NCBI GenBank assembly: GCA_050299335.1
Contig: JBNKVT010000062.1
Location: forward strand, 106,317 to 170,316
Direction of reading: 5' to 3'
DNA length: 64,000 bases
Origin: JBNKVT01 sp050299335
Lineage (GTDB): Bacteria > Pseudomonadota > Alphaproteobacteria > Rhodobacterales > Rhodobacteraceae
Below are positions 47,942 through 57,196 of this stretch, in pieces. The notes under the pieces are model-generated. The model saw only the letters and a list, made by a program, of their open reading frames with translations. It ran no database searches and was not told the DNA's origin. The translations under genes and the position numbers were made by a program. Numbering within the stretch: the first letter of the stretch is position 1; each line of letters starts with the position of its first letter.

Positions 47942-48205
47942 CGGAATGCCCGGTGTTGTTTCTCCGGGGTTTAACGGGTGTTTGCGAGGGAGACAATCGA
48001 ACGACGAGCGATGCGGAGGGGGCAGGCCGTGCGGCGTCGGCATTTCTCAAAGGCAGCCCTCCCGCCCGTCGCCGTCGCCCCTTCGGGGCTCGGCTCCCGT
48101 TGGGCCCGGTCGCCGTGGCTATCGCCACGGGCTCTCATGCGGGCCTGTGCACGCGCGCCTTGCTGCTGCCGGGCTGGCGTCCCTGCGCGGGCTTTCCACC
48201 TTGCA
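47942..48205. other. Gap between divergent murB and GntR genes
   Basis: No gene is seen. It has one 7-bp hairpin, CCGTGGC-TATC-GCCACGG (48113-48130), and a very GC-rich stretch with GCCCC-TTC-GGGGC. It must contain the murB promoter. A GntR operator lies just beyond. Confidence 0.4.
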
Positions 48206-48208
48206 TAT

Positions 48209-48220
48209 CTGGTATACAAG
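48209..48220. promoter_or_regulatory. UxuR-like GntR operator
   Basis: CTGGTATACAAG is a near-perfect 12-bp palindrome (5 of 6 base pairs) around GTATAC. Related GntR/FCD regulators of hexuronate genes use TTGGTATACCAA-type sites. It lies about 100-150 bases before the GntR gene and its kdu partners. Confidence 0.5.
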
Positions 48221-48360
48221 TTATAGGACAAAGACGCGGTTTTCTCCTGCCCATCCGCTCCTGACGCAGGCCTTCGAGGCTGGAACCGCATAGTTGGGGA
48301 CCAAAGAAAGCAATGCTCGGCCAGACCCATGCCCTTGCATCAAATGAAGGACCATTTCGC

Positions 48361-49131
48361 ATGAGCCGCAAGGCGACCAGTGCCGCGGGCGCTGCGCGGC
48401 GCAAACGTGCGCCGAGCCAGCCACCCTCGGGGCCGGCACGGTTCGCGGAAGGCTCGGCCTCGACCAGCGCCGACGTGATCTACCGCAAGCTCCATGCCGC
48501 GATCGCGTGCATGACCCTACGGCCCGGCACCGCGATCTCGGAAACCCGGCTGGCGGAGGAATACGGCGTGTCACGCACCCCCGTCCGCGAGGCGATCCTG
48601 AGGCTCGCCAAGGAAAGGCTGGTCGAGATCGTGCCGAAATCCGGCACTTTCGTGGGCCGCATTCCCGTTTCGGCCCTGATCGAGGCCCTGATCGCCCGCC
48701 GCGCCCTGGAGGCCGTCACCATCCGCCGCGCCGCCGAGATCGCCACCCGGGCGCAGATCCTGGAATTCCGCGCCATCCTCGAACGCCAGCGCGATGTGGC
48801 CGAAAGCGGCGATCTTGCGCTTTTCCACCGCACCGATGAGGCCTTCCACGAGTTCATCGCCCAGGTCGCCGACTATCAGGGCATCTGGAACCTGATCCGC
48901 CAGGTCAAGCTGCAGGTCGACCGCTATCGCCAGCTGACCCTGCCTCAGGAAGGTCGCATGTCGCTTGTCATTGCGGAACACACCGCCGTCATCGACGCCA
49001 TCGAGGCCAGCAATCCGGATGCGGCCGTCGCGGCGATGGACCGCCATCTCGACAAGCTGGAACTGGATCTTGAGGTCTTCGGCGAACTCTGGCCCGAATA
49101 TTTCATCCATGACCGCGCGATCGATGCCTGA
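48361..49131 (+). CDS. GntR-family regulator with FCD domain, likely for kdu genes
   Basis: A regulator of 256 residues (272 if ATG 48313 is used; AAGGA upstream of 48361 favours the shorter form). An Ala/Pro-rich N-terminal tail precedes a winged helix (VIYRKLHAAIACMTLRPGTAISETRLAEEYGVSRTPVREAIL). The FCD domain follows, with the metal-site residues in RTDEAFHEFIAQVADY, VIAEHTAVIDAIEASNPD and MDRHLDKL. It lies directly before kduI, so it probably controls uronate use and itself. Confidence 0.88.
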   Translation: MSRKATSAAGAARRKRAPSQPPSGPARFAEGSASTSADVIYRKLHAAIACMTLRPGTAISETRLAEEYGVSRTPVREAILRLAKERLVEIVPKSGTFVGRIPVSALIEALIARRALEAVTIRRAAEIATRAQILEFRAILERQRDVAESGDLALFHRTDEAFHEFIAQVADYQGIWNLIRQVKLQVDRYRQLTLPQEGRMSLVIAEHTAVIDAIEASNPDAAVAAMDRHLDKLELDLEVFGELWPEYFIHDRAIDA

Positions 49132-49174
49132 CCGCCCCGCATCACTGCCGACATCGGGGCATGCAGGCGACACG

Positions 49175-50005
49175 ATGTCCATCGCCACCCGCCAGATCCC
49201 GGGCCCGGGCGAGACCAGAGGTCTCGACACGAGTGGCCTGCGGGCGAATTTCCTTGTCGAAAATCTTTTCGAAACCGGCAGGATCCACCTGACCTATTCG
49301 CATCTCGACCGCACCATCATCGGTGGCGTCGTCCCGGGACCCGAGGCCATCGCCCTGCCCGCGCCCAAGCCGATCGGCAATCCCAACTTCCTCGACCGGC
49401 GCGAGTTGGGGGTGTTCTGCATCGAAGGGGCGGGGACCGTCACGGTCGATGGCGCCACGGTATCGATGGAGGCGACGGATTGTCTTTACATTCCCGTTGG
49501 TTGCGCGGATGTGCGGTTCGCGAGCGCTGCGGGATCGGCGAAATTCTACCTCGTCTCCGCCCCGGCCCACCGCCGCACAACGCTCAAGAAAATTCCCGCC
49601 GAAGAGGCGATCCGCCACGATCTCGGTACCCAATCCGAGGCCAATATCCGCACGCTGCGCCAGTATATCCATCCCGATAACTGCGAAAGCTGCCAGTTGG
49701 TGATGGGCATGACCACCATCGCCGACGGCTCGGCCTGGAATACCATGCCGACCCATACCCACGACCGCCGCTCTGAGGTCTATTTCTATTTCGGCATGGA
49801 GGACGACACCCGGGTCTTCCACTTCATGGGCGAGCCCACCGAGACCCGCCACCTGGTCGTTGCCCGCGAACAGGCGATCCTGTCGCCGGGCTGGTCGATC
49901 CATTGCGGGGCGGGGACCGGGGCCTATTCCTTCATCTGGTCGATGGCCGGGGACAATCAGGACTTCACCGATATGGACATGATCGCCATGGAAGAACTCC
50001 GGTGA
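49175..50005 (+). CDS. kduI: 5-dehydro-4-deoxy-D-glucuronate isomerase
   Basis: KduI turns 4-deoxy-L-threo-5-hexosulose uronate, a product of pectin and other uronide breakdown, into 3-deoxy-D-glycero-2,5-hexodiulosonate. The 276-residue bicupin has the zinc-site block MPTHTHDRRSEVYFYF and GEPTETRHLVV. It overlaps kduD by GTGA, and lies 43 bases after the GntR gene. The position in a GntR-kduI-kduD unit agrees with a uronate-using role. Confidence 0.94.
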   Translation: MSIATRQIPGPGETRGLDTSGLRANFLVENLFETGRIHLTYSHLDRTIIGGVVPGPEAIALPAPKPIGNPNFLDRRELGVFCIEGAGTVTVDGATVSMEATDCLYIPVGCADVRFASAAGSAKFYLVSAPAHRRTTLKKIPAEEAIRHDLGTQSEANIRTLRQYIHPDNCESCQLVMGMTTIADGSAWNTMPTHTHDRRSEVYFYFGMEDDTRVFHFMGEPTETRHLVVAREQAILSPGWSIHCGAGTGAYSFIWSMAGDNQDFTDMDMIAMEELR

Positions 50006-50745
50006 GCCGCTTCGACCTTTCGGCAAAGACCGCCATCGTCACCGGGGCCAATACCGGGATCGGTCAGGCAATTGCCGTGGGTCTGGCAGAGGCCGGGGCG
50101 CGCATGGCGCTGGTCGGACGCTCGGCGATGGACGAGACCAGGGCACTGATCCCGGACGACAGTCTTGAAATCCGCGCCGATCTCTCGTCCACCGCCGACA
50201 TCCCGCGCATCGTCTCCGAGACCCGGGCCTGGGCAGGCGGGGTCGATATCCTCGTCAACAACGCCGGTATCATCCGCCGCGCCGACGCCATCGACTTCAC
50301 CGAGAAGGACTGGGACGAGGTCATGGACGTCAACCTCAAGTCGCTGTTTTTCCTTACCCAGGCCGTCGCCCGCGAGATGCTTCCGGCGGGCGGTGGCAAG
50401 ATCGTCAATATCGCTTCGCTCCTGTCTTTCCAGGGCGGCATCCGCATTCCCTCCTATACGGCGTCGAAAAGCGGACTGGCCGGTCTCACCCGGCTTCTCG
50501 CCTGCGAATGGGCGGCGAAGGGCATCAATGTCAATGCCGTCGCCCCGGGCTATGTCGAGACCAACAATACCGAGGCGCTGAGAAAGGACCCGGAGCGATT
50601 CCGGGCCATTCTCGACCGCATTCCGGCCGGATATTGGGGAAAACCTGCGGATATTTCCGGGGCGGTCACTTTCCTGGCCTCGGAGGCCGCCGACTATGTG
50701 CACGGCGTGGTGCTGCCGGTGGATGGGGGCTGGCTGGCGCGATAG
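50002..50745 (+). CDS. kduD: 2-dehydro-3-deoxy-D-gluconate 5-dehydrogenase
   Basis: KduD is an SDR that reduces 3-deoxy-D-glycero-2,5-hexodiulosonate to 2-keto-3-deoxygluconate. The 247-residue protein has GANTGIGQAIA, NNAGIIRRADAIDF, the Ser and YxxxK in SLLSFQGGIRIPSYTASK, and the family end HGVVLPVDGGWLAR. The GTG start overlaps the kduI stop. The later steps (KdgK, KdgA) are not in this window. Confidence 0.92.
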   Translation: MSRFDLSAKTAIVTGANTGIGQAIAVGLAEAGARMALVGRSAMDETRALIPDDSLEIRADLSSTADIPRIVSETRAWAGGVDILVNNAGIIRRADAIDFTEKDWDEVMDVNLKSLFFLTQAVAREMLPAGGGKIVNIASLLSFQGGIRIPSYTASKSGLAGLTRLLACEWAAKGINVNAVAPGYVETNNTEALRKDPERFRAILDRIPAGYWGKPADISGAVTFLASEAADYVHGVVLPVDGGWLAR

Positions 50746-50887
50746 GGGTACCGGCAATCCGGTCCGGTTCGCTGTCCTTGCCGGAGGTCCATCGCATTCA
50801 CCCCGATCTGTGGCCCAGAACGACAAAACGGACAGGGCGGGCCTGTTCCGCACAGGCGAATTCGCCTGGCGGGGTTTCCCCCGGGCC

Positions 50888-51820
50888 TCACCAATGGAAC
50901 GGTTTGACGGTGTTTCGCTTGCCGAGGGTCATGGCGTCGGCGATGTGGATCATGGGAGTGAGATCGACATCGGAGCGGCCCTCGGCGACCAGCCGGGCCA
51001 TATGGGTATAAAGCGCTGGGTATTCGCCGTCGAGGCCGTCCGCGCCCTCCGAGGGCTGTCCATCGATCTCCAGGACCGCGCCACCGTTCTTGAGCGTCAG
51101 CGTGCCCTTGTCGGTGACCACCTCGATCTGCCAGATATCTTCGCCCTGATGGTCCCAGTTCATCTCGGCGGTGACCGTGCCACCATGGGGGTGGTGGAAA
51201 TCGAGACCGGCGGCGATGGGGGTGGCGCGGTTCTCCGGGAAATCAAGGCGCGCGGTGCGCAGGTGGATGGGGTCGGGCAGGATCTCGGTGACGATCGACA
51301 GGGCATTGATGCCAGGATCGAAGACGCCCATGCCGCCGGGCTCGAAGACCCAGTCCTGGCCGGGATGCCATTTGCGGACATCCTCCTTCCAGGTGACGGT
51401 CAGGCGCTTGACGAGGCGGTCGCGCAGCCACGCCTTCGCCGCCGCCACGAAACGGGCCGAGCGGGAATGCCAGCTGGCATAGAGGCTCAGGCCCTTGAGG
51501 TCGGCGAGGTCTTCCAGCGCCCGGACCTCGGCCAGCGTGGCGCCGGGGGGCTTTTCGAGCATGACGTGGCGTTTGGCCAGAAGTGCCGTCACCGCGTAGT
51601 CGAAGCGCGGCACCGGGGGCATGCAGAGCGAGACGGTGCCGATCTCGGGATGGGCGTCGAGCATGGCGGCGAAGTCGGTATAGTTCGGCACGCCCTCGAC
51701 CCGGTGATTGCGCGAGACGGCGGCGGCCAGTTCCCAGTCGGGGCTGGCGGCGAGCGTCGGGATATGCTGGTCGATGGCGATCTTGCCGATGCCCGCCAGC
51801 GCGATCTTGCGCTTTACCAT
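50888..51820 (-). CDS. Gfo/Idh/MocA oxidoreductase, D-galactose/L-arabinose 1-dehydrogenase type
   Basis: A 310-residue NAD(P)-linked oxidoreductase. The nucleotide site is LAGIGKIAIDQHIP, and LEKPPGATLAEV holds the EKP motif. The sequence matches the D-galactose 1-dehydrogenase group (with CMPPVPRFDYA), which in Azospirillum includes the L-arabinose 1-dehydrogenase. It oxidises the aldose to a lactone. Its ATG overlaps the stop of the dehydratase gene (TGATG) and so is the last gene of the gguC-dehydratase-dehydrogenase unit, which fits the non-phosphorylative route. Confidence 0.88.
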   Translation of the reverse strand: MVKRKIALAGIGKIAIDQHIPTLAASPDWELAAAVSRNHRVEGVPNYTDFAAMLDAHPEIGTVSLCMPPVPRFDYAVTALLAKRHVMLEKPPGATLAEVRALEDLADLKGLSLYASWHSRSARFVAAAKAWLRDRLVKRLTVTWKEDVRKWHPGQDWVFEPGGMGVFDPGINALSIVTEILPDPIHLRTARLDFPENRATPIAAGLDFHHPHGGTVTAEMNWDHQGEDIWQIEVVTDKGTLTLKNGGAVLEIDGQPSEGADGLDGEYPALYTHMARLVAEGRSDVDLTPMIHIADAMTLGKRNTVKPFHW

Positions 51821-53565
51821 CAGTGGCTGTCCTTTCCGACTTCGTTGCCCCGGCAGCCCTTGAGGAAATCCAGGTCTGCGCCGGTATCGGCCCCTGTCAC
51901 ATGGGTCTGGTGCAGCCAGGCGTAGCCCGAGGCGGGCTGTTCGTGCGTGGGTTGCCAGTCGGCCATCCGCGCCGCAAGTTCTTCATCCGATATATCGAGA
52001 TGCAGCCGGCGGGCGGGCACGTCCAGCTCGATCATGTCGCCGCTCCGGACCACGGCCAGCGGGCCACCGGCGGCGGCTTCGGGCGAGGTATGCAGGACGA
52101 CGGTGCCGTAGGCAGTGCCTGACATGCGGGCATCCGAGATGCGGACCATGTCGGTAATGCCCTTCTTCAACACCTTCGGCGGCAGGCCCATATTGCCGAC
52201 CTCGGCCATGCCCGGATAGCCCTTCGGCCCGCAGTTCTTCAGGACCATGATGCAGGTCTCGTCGATGTCGAGCCCGTCGTCATTGATCTTGGCCTTGTAG
52301 TCGTCGATATCCTCGAAAACCACCGCCCGGCCCCGGTGGGTCAGAAGGTGAGGCGAGGCGGCCGACGGTTTAAGGACCGCGCCGTTCGGGGCAAGATTGC
52401 CCCTCAGCACCGCGATGCCCCCCTGATCGGTCAGCGCCTTTTCGACCGGCAGGATGACGTCCTCGTTGTGGTTGATGACGTCCTTCACCTCGTCCCAGAT
52501 CGTCGCCCCCGAGACGGTCAGCGCGTCGCGATGCAACTGCCCGCCCTCGCCGAGCCGCTTCAGCACGACCGGCAGGCCGCCGGCATAGAAGAACTCCTCC
52601 ATCAGATATTTGCCCGACGGCATCAGGTTGACGATCGTGGCGACGTCCCGCCCGCAGCGGTCCCAGTCGTCCAGCGTGAAGTCGATCCCGACACGGCCCG
52701 CAAGCGCCAGGAGGTGCACCACAGCGTTGGTAGAGCCGCCAATGGCGCCGTTGGTACGGACGGCGTTCTCGAAGGCCTGTTTGGTCAGGATATCCGACGG
52801 TTTCAGGTCGTCCTTGACCATCTGCACGATCCGCCGACCCGAAAGCTGCGCGATGACGCGGCGGCGACTGTCGACGGCCGGGATCGCCGCGTTACCCGAC
52901 AGCGCCATGCCCAGGGCTTCGGCCATCGACGCCATTGTCGAGGCCGTTCCCATCGTGTTGCAGGTGCCGGTCGAGCGCGACATCGAGGCTTCGGCCTCGA
53001 GGAACTCCTCCTGCGTCATCTCCCCGGCTTTCACCGCCTCGGAGAATTTCCACAGATGGGTACCGGACCCGACGCGCTCGCCCCGGAAATAGCCGTTCAG
53101 CATCGGCCCGCCGGTCACCACGATGGACGGCAGGTCACAGCTTGCCGCCCCCATCATCAGGCTTGGCGTGGTCTTGTCGCACCCGACGAGGAGGACGCAG
53201 CCGTCAATGGGCTGGCCGCGAATGGTTTCCTCGACCGCCAGAGAGGCCAGATTTCGGAACATCATCGCGGTGGGACGATAGGTGTTCTCGGAGGCCGAAA
53301 ATACCGGTACCTCGACCGGAAAGCCGCCCGCTTCCCAGATCCCGGCCTTCACCTTCTCGGCGATCTCCTTCATGTGGCTGCCGTTGCACGGCGTCAGCTC
53401 GGACCAGGTATTCAAGATCCCGATGATCGGCCGCCCGTCGAACAGGTCATGCGGATAGCCCTGGTTCTTCAGCCAGCCCCGGTGATAGATCGTGTCGCGC
53501 GAGTTGCCCGCATACCATTCCTGGGACCGCAGCCGCCTCGGCCATTCCGCCGGTTCAAATGTCAT
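51820..53565 (-). CDS. IlvD/Edd dehydratase, likely L-arabonate type (third of three)
   Basis: A 581-residue Fe-S dehydratase. The cluster cysteines are Cys60 (LTPCNGSH), Cys129 (LVGCDKTTP) and Cys202 (GTCNTMGTAST). It has the family block RSQEWYAGNSRDTIYHRGWLKNQGYP at the N-terminus, seen in L-arabonate dehydratases. It makes 2-keto-3-deoxy-L-arabonate from L-arabonate (or the galactonate counterpart). Gene order gguC, dehydratase, dehydrogenase on one strand agrees with a non-phosphorylative L-arabinose/D-galactose pathway. Confidence 0.92.
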   Translation of the reverse strand: MTFEPAEWPRRLRSQEWYAGNSRDTIYHRGWLKNQGYPHDLFDGRPIIGILNTWSELTPCNGSHMKEIAEKVKAGIWEAGGFPVEVPVFSASENTYRPTAMMFRNLASLAVEETIRGQPIDGCVLLVGCDKTTPSLMMGAASCDLPSIVVTGGPMLNGYFRGERVGSGTHLWKFSEAVKAGEMTQEEFLEAEASMSRSTGTCNTMGTASTMASMAEALGMALSGNAAIPAVDSRRRVIAQLSGRRIVQMVKDDLKPSDILTKQAFENAVRTNGAIGGSTNAVVHLLALAGRVGIDFTLDDWDRCGRDVATIVNLMPSGKYLMEEFFYAGGLPVVLKRLGEGGQLHRDALTVSGATIWDEVKDVINHNEDVILPVEKALTDQGGIAVLRGNLAPNGAVLKPSAASPHLLTHRGRAVVFEDIDDYKAKINDDGLDIDETCIMVLKNCGPKGYPGMAEVGNMGLPPKVLKKGITDMVRISDARMSGTAYGTVVLHTSPEAAAGGPLAVVRSGDMIELDVPARRLHLDISDEELAARMADWQPTHEQPASGYAWLHQTHVTGADTGADLDFLKGCRGNEVGKDSH

Positions 53566-53579
53566 CTTCCGAGCCCTTC

Positions 53580-54575
53580 CTAAAGAATTTTCACGGCAAG
53601 GGCGGTGTCGCGATCACCAGCCTCGACGCGCAGCGGATTGACGAGCGGCAGCCCGAACGGCGCCGCCTCGATCTCGAACACATCGCCGTCCCGGGGTGCG
53701 ATACCATCGGCAAAGGACAGGGTCGCGGTGCCGAAGAAATGCACATGCAGATCGCCGGGCTGACGGAAGAGATCGTACTTGAAATGATGGTGTTCAAGAT
53801 TGGCGAGGCTGTGGGACATGTTGTCCTCGCCCGAAACGAAGGGTTTTTCCCAGACCATCTCACCGCCGCGCCGGATGCGCGACACGCCCTGAACGTCGCC
53901 TGGCAGATCGCCCACCAGCATCTCCGGGCCGAAGGACGCCGGACGCAGCTTGGAATGGGCCAGCCACAGGTAGTTGCCGCGCTCGGTGACATGGTCCGAA
54001 AACTCGTTGGCCAGCGCAAAGCCGACCCGGAACGGCGTGCCGTCGGGGCCGATGACATAGACGCCCGCGATTTCGGGCTCCTCGCCGCCATCCTCGGCGA
54101 AGACCGGCGAGGTCAGGGGGCTGCCGGAGGCGACGGCGTTATGGCCGTTGCCCTTGTAGAACCATTCAGGCTGGGCGCCGACCCGCCCTTGAGCGGGGCG
54201 TCCGCCCTCCAGCCCGAGACGGAACATCTTCATCGAATCGGTCACCGCCTCGTCCTTGGTGGGGGCGGCGTGCATGGCGTCGCGGGTCGCGGCCGAGCCG
54301 AGATGGGTCAGCCCGGTGCCGGTCAGGTGGCAATGGGCCGGATCGGGGTGATCTATCGGCAGAAGCATCCGACCCTCGGCAGCCGCGGCGGCGATATCGA
54401 CCGGGTGAGCAAGGCCACGTGCGCGGATCGTCTCACCAAGGCTGGTCCCGGCGGCAATCGCGGCCTCGACCAATTCCAGCGTCGAGCCGGTGCCCGAGAC
54501 CGCATGGGCCTCTGACCCGTCGCGGACCACGACCTCGCGCCCGCCGTCCCTGGTAGCAATCTGCGATACAAGCAT
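53580..54575 (-). CDS. GguC/AraD1 family protein (FAH superfamily)
   Basis: A 331-residue protein of the fumarylacetoacetate hydrolase superfamily, of the kind called GguC or AraD1. The ATG at 54575 follows AGGGA and gives the family N-terminus VSQIATRDGGREV. A late EPEIAGVYVIGPDGTPFRVGFALANEFSDH includes acidic residues that would bind a divalent metal. The family is placed next to arabinose/galactose genes and probably acts on 2-keto-3-deoxy sugar acids; the exact reaction is not settled. The reading frame continues upstream into a permease remnant. Confidence 0.85.
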   Translation of the reverse strand: MLVSQIATRDGGREVVVRDGSEAHAVSGTGSTLELVEAAIAAGTSLGETIRARGLAHPVDIAAAAAEGRMLLPIDHPDPAHCHLTGTGLTHLGSAATRDAMHAAPTKDEAVTDSMKMFRLGLEGGRPAQGRVGAQPEWFYKGNGHNAVASGSPLTSPVFAEDGGEEPEIAGVYVIGPDGTPFRVGFALANEFSDHVTERGNYLWLAHSKLRPASFGPEMLVGDLPGDVQGVSRIRRGGEMVWEKPFVSGEDNMSHSLANLEHHHFKYDLFRQPGDLHVHFFGTATLSFADGIAPRDGDVFEIEAAPFGLPLVNPLRVEAGDRDTALAVKIL

Positions 54576-54908
54576 GGTCTTTCCCTGTTTCTGCTTTTTG
54601 TAGACGTCAAATACCACAGCCGTGAGCAATACCAACCCCTTGATTACCTGCGGATAGTCGATGCCGCCCCCCATGGTCGACATACCGGTGTTCCCGACGC
54701 CCATCAGGAACGCTCCGGCCACGGCACCGGCAATCGTTCCGACCGCGCCCGAAATCGACGCCCGGCCGCCAGGAACCGCGGCGTTCGCGGCCTGTTTCAG
54801 CGCGAACCCGGCCTCAGGCGTGGCGGAGTTGAACTGTGCCGCGAAGACCGGACCGGCGGCGGCGATCCCGGTCAGAAGGACGCGCAGGTCGACCTGGCGC
54901 GTCCCGGT
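54576..54908 (-). pseudogene. Remnant of a GguB-type sugar ABC permease
   Basis: The frame upstream of gguC encodes a piece that matches the C-terminus of GguB/MmsB-type multiple-sugar permeases: FNSATPEAG, AGAFLMGVGNTGMSTMGGGIDY and QVIKGLVLLTAVVFDVYKK. About 110 residues of about 400 remain. The permease stop codon is lost, so it runs in frame into gguC, and the N-terminal part before it (54909-55058) is not permease-like. No gguA ATPase or binding protein gene is in the window. The transporter is therefore missing or elsewhere. Confidence 0.8.
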
Positions 54909-55186
54909 CATCTCGGCCAGCGCAGCACCCAGGGAGGCCAGGAAGATATCCGGAACGAGGCGGTTGGCGATCAGCTGAAATTCGCTCGGGCACGATCCGG
55001 ATCGACCGGCCACCGAGAAACCACGGCGACATGCCCAGGTCGGCGCTGCCGACGCCAACGGCGGTTGGAGAAAGGCACGCGGGACGCGCGCGGAAGGTAG
55101 ATTCCCGCTGGTAAAGGGGGCCGGATTTCTCTAAGGCCAACAAAAAATGCAAGAGGCGCCGAAAGGCAGGGGCCGGGAGGAAAATC

Positions 55187-57196
55187 ATGAATAAATGTCG
55201 CTGGGGGATCATCGGTCCGGGGCGGATCGCCGTCAATTACGCGCAAGGCCTGGCCGAAAGCGACAGCGGCGAGCTCGTCGCCATCGCCAGCCGCTCGGCC
55301 GAGCGTCTCCGGGAGTTCGGCGACCGTTTCGGTATCGCCGAGGGCAAACGCCACGGCAGTTACGAAGCCATCTGCGCCGATCCCGAGATCGACGCCATTC
55401 ACGTCGCCACTCCGCACCCGTTCCATGCCGAACAGGCCCTGATGGCGATCCGCGCCGGCAAGCATGTTTCATGTCAAAAGCCCCTGGCGCTGAACGAGGC
55501 CGAAGCCACAGCCATCGTCGAGGCCGCGGGCCAAGAGGGCGTCTTCTTCTGCGAAGCCTTCATGTATCTCCACCACCCCCAGATCGCCAGACTGGTCGAG
55601 ATCATCCGGGGCGGAACTCTGGGCGCGGTCCAGCATATCCGCGCCAGTTTCGGCTTCGCCGCCAGTTTCGACCCCGAAAGTCGTCTCTACAAATACGCGC
55701 TCGCCGGCGGCGGCATCCTCGATGTCGGCGGTTACCCGGTCTCGGCCGCCCGCATGATCGCGGGCATTGCGGAAGGCAAATTCGCCGAACCGGTCGCGGT
55801 GAAAGGCACCGGGCATCTCGGGCAGACCGGCGTCGACGAGGTCGCATACGGCCTGTTGAAATTCGAAAACGGCATCACCGCCGAGATCGCCTGCGCCGTC
55901 GCCCGTCCGCTTGGCGAGGGGATCGAGATCATCTGCGAAAACGGCCGTATACAACTCGACAACCCCTGGGTTCCGGGCCGCAACGCAGGCCCCTCCGACG
56001 CCACGATCCGCATCATCCGTGACGGCACCGAAGAAACCGTCGAAGTCACCGACAAGCGTATCCTCTTCGCCTTCGAGGCCGAGGCCGCCTCCCGCGCCAT
56101 TCTCGACGGTGCCTCCGGGCCCGATTTCCCGGCCATGTCCCCCGCCGCATCGATCGGAAATGCCCGCGTCCTCGACGCGTGGCGGCGCGAGCTGGGATAT
56201 GTCACTTTCGCCGAACGCCCCGAGACCCTGCGCCGCCTGCCGGGCGTTTTGCCTGAAGGCCTGCCGAAGATCCCCGAAGTGACCCTGCCCGGCCTCGACC
56301 GCCCGGTCACCAAGCTGATCATGGGCTGCGACAACCGCGAGACCTTCGCCGAGGGCGCGATCCTGTGGGACGCCTGGGCCGAGGCGGGCGGGACCGGCTT
56401 CGATACTGCCCATCATTACGGGCGTGGCCTGCAGGAGACGCTGCTCGGCCAGTGGATGAAGTCGCGCGGGATGGCCGACAAGGTCACTGTCATCGTCAAG
56501 GGCGCGCACAGTCCCTATCACGTGCCAGATGCCGTCGGGGTGGAACTGCCGGTCTCGCTCGGCCGTCTGGGGCTGGACAAGGCTGCGATCTACATCCTGC
56601 ACCGCGATAACCCGGATGTGCCGGTCGGCGAATTCGTCGACGCCGTCGCCCGCGAGCGCGATGCGGGGCGCATCGGCATCTGGGGGGTGTCGAACTGGAC
56701 CGTGGACCGCTTCGCCGAAGCCGTCGCCTATGCCGAGGCGGGCGGTCTGGAGCCGCCGCGCATCCTCAACAACAACCTGTCGCTCGCGGTGATGGAACGC
56801 CCGGTCTGGCCCGGGGTCGCCAGCTCCAACAGCCAGGACGCGCTGGCCTATCTGCGCCGGACAAACACCGCCCATGTCAGCTGGTCTTCTCAGGCACGCG
56901 GCTATTTCCTGCCCGCCGCGCTCCGCGACCGCTTGCCCGAAGACAGCCGCCCCGAGGCCTGTTTCGGCAGCCCGGATAACGAGACCCGGCGCGCCCGCGC
57001 CACCGAGCTGGCGGAGAAATACGGCGTCACGCCCCATAATATCGCCACCGCCTGGGTACTGGCGCAATCCTTCCCGTCCCTGGCTCTCATTGGTCCTCGA
57101 AGCCCCGACGAGATCGTCTCGACCCTGCCCGCGTTGACGGTTTCGATGACCGCCGAAGAGATCGCCTGGCTGAATCTCGAATCCGGCACGGGGTGA
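55187..57196 (+). CDS. Two-domain fusion of a Gfo/Idh oxidoreductase and an aldo/keto reductase
   Basis: A 669-residue fusion. Residues 1 to about 335 are a Gfo/Idh/MocA oxidoreductase (GIIGPGRIAVNYA, and CQKPLALNEAEA in the EKP position). Residues about 350-669 are an aldo/keto reductase barrel: KLIMGCDNRETF, GFDTAHHYGRG with Asp and Tyr of the catalytic set, an HRDN motif, GVSNW and SWSSQARGY. Both halves are complete. The two would act on successive sugar or sugar-acid carbonyls. It lies divergent from the gguC-type genes, with a 128-base gap. Confidence 0.85.
   Translation: MNKCRWGIIGPGRIAVNYAQGLAESDSGELVAIASRSAERLREFGDRFGIAEGKRHGSYEAICADPEIDAIHVATPHPFHAEQALMAIRAGKHVSCQKPLALNEAEATAIVEAAGQEGVFFCEAFMYLHHPQIARLVEIIRGGTLGAVQHIRASFGFAASFDPESRLYKYALAGGGILDVGGYPVSAARMIAGIAEGKFAEPVAVKGTGHLGQTGVDEVAYGLLKFENGITAEIACAVARPLGEGIEIICENGRIQLDNPWVPGRNAGPSDATIRIIRDGTEETVEVTDKRILFAFEAEAASRAILDGASGPDFPAMSPAASIGNARVLDAWRRELGYVTFAERPETLRRLPGVLPEGLPKIPEVTLPGLDRPVTKLIMGCDNRETFAEGAILWDAWAEAGGTGFDTAHHYGRGLQETLLGQWMKSRGMADKVTVIVKGAHSPYHVPDAVGVELPVSLGRLGLDKAAIYILHRDNPDVPVGEFVDAVARERDAGRIGIWGVSNWTVDRFAEAVAYAEAGGLEPPRILNNNLSLAVMERPVWPGVASSNSQDALAYLRRTNTAHVSWSSQARGYFLPAALRDRLPEDSRPEACFGSPDNETRRARATELAEKYGVTPHNIATAWVLAQSFPSLALIGPRSPDEIVSTLPALTVSMTAEEIAWLNLESGTG

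Noticed and set aside
53580..55058. Single 492-residue gene
   Set aside because: The first 161 codons are a permease remnant and unrelated sequence; the gguC start at 54575 has its own ribosome binding site and the normal family N-terminus.
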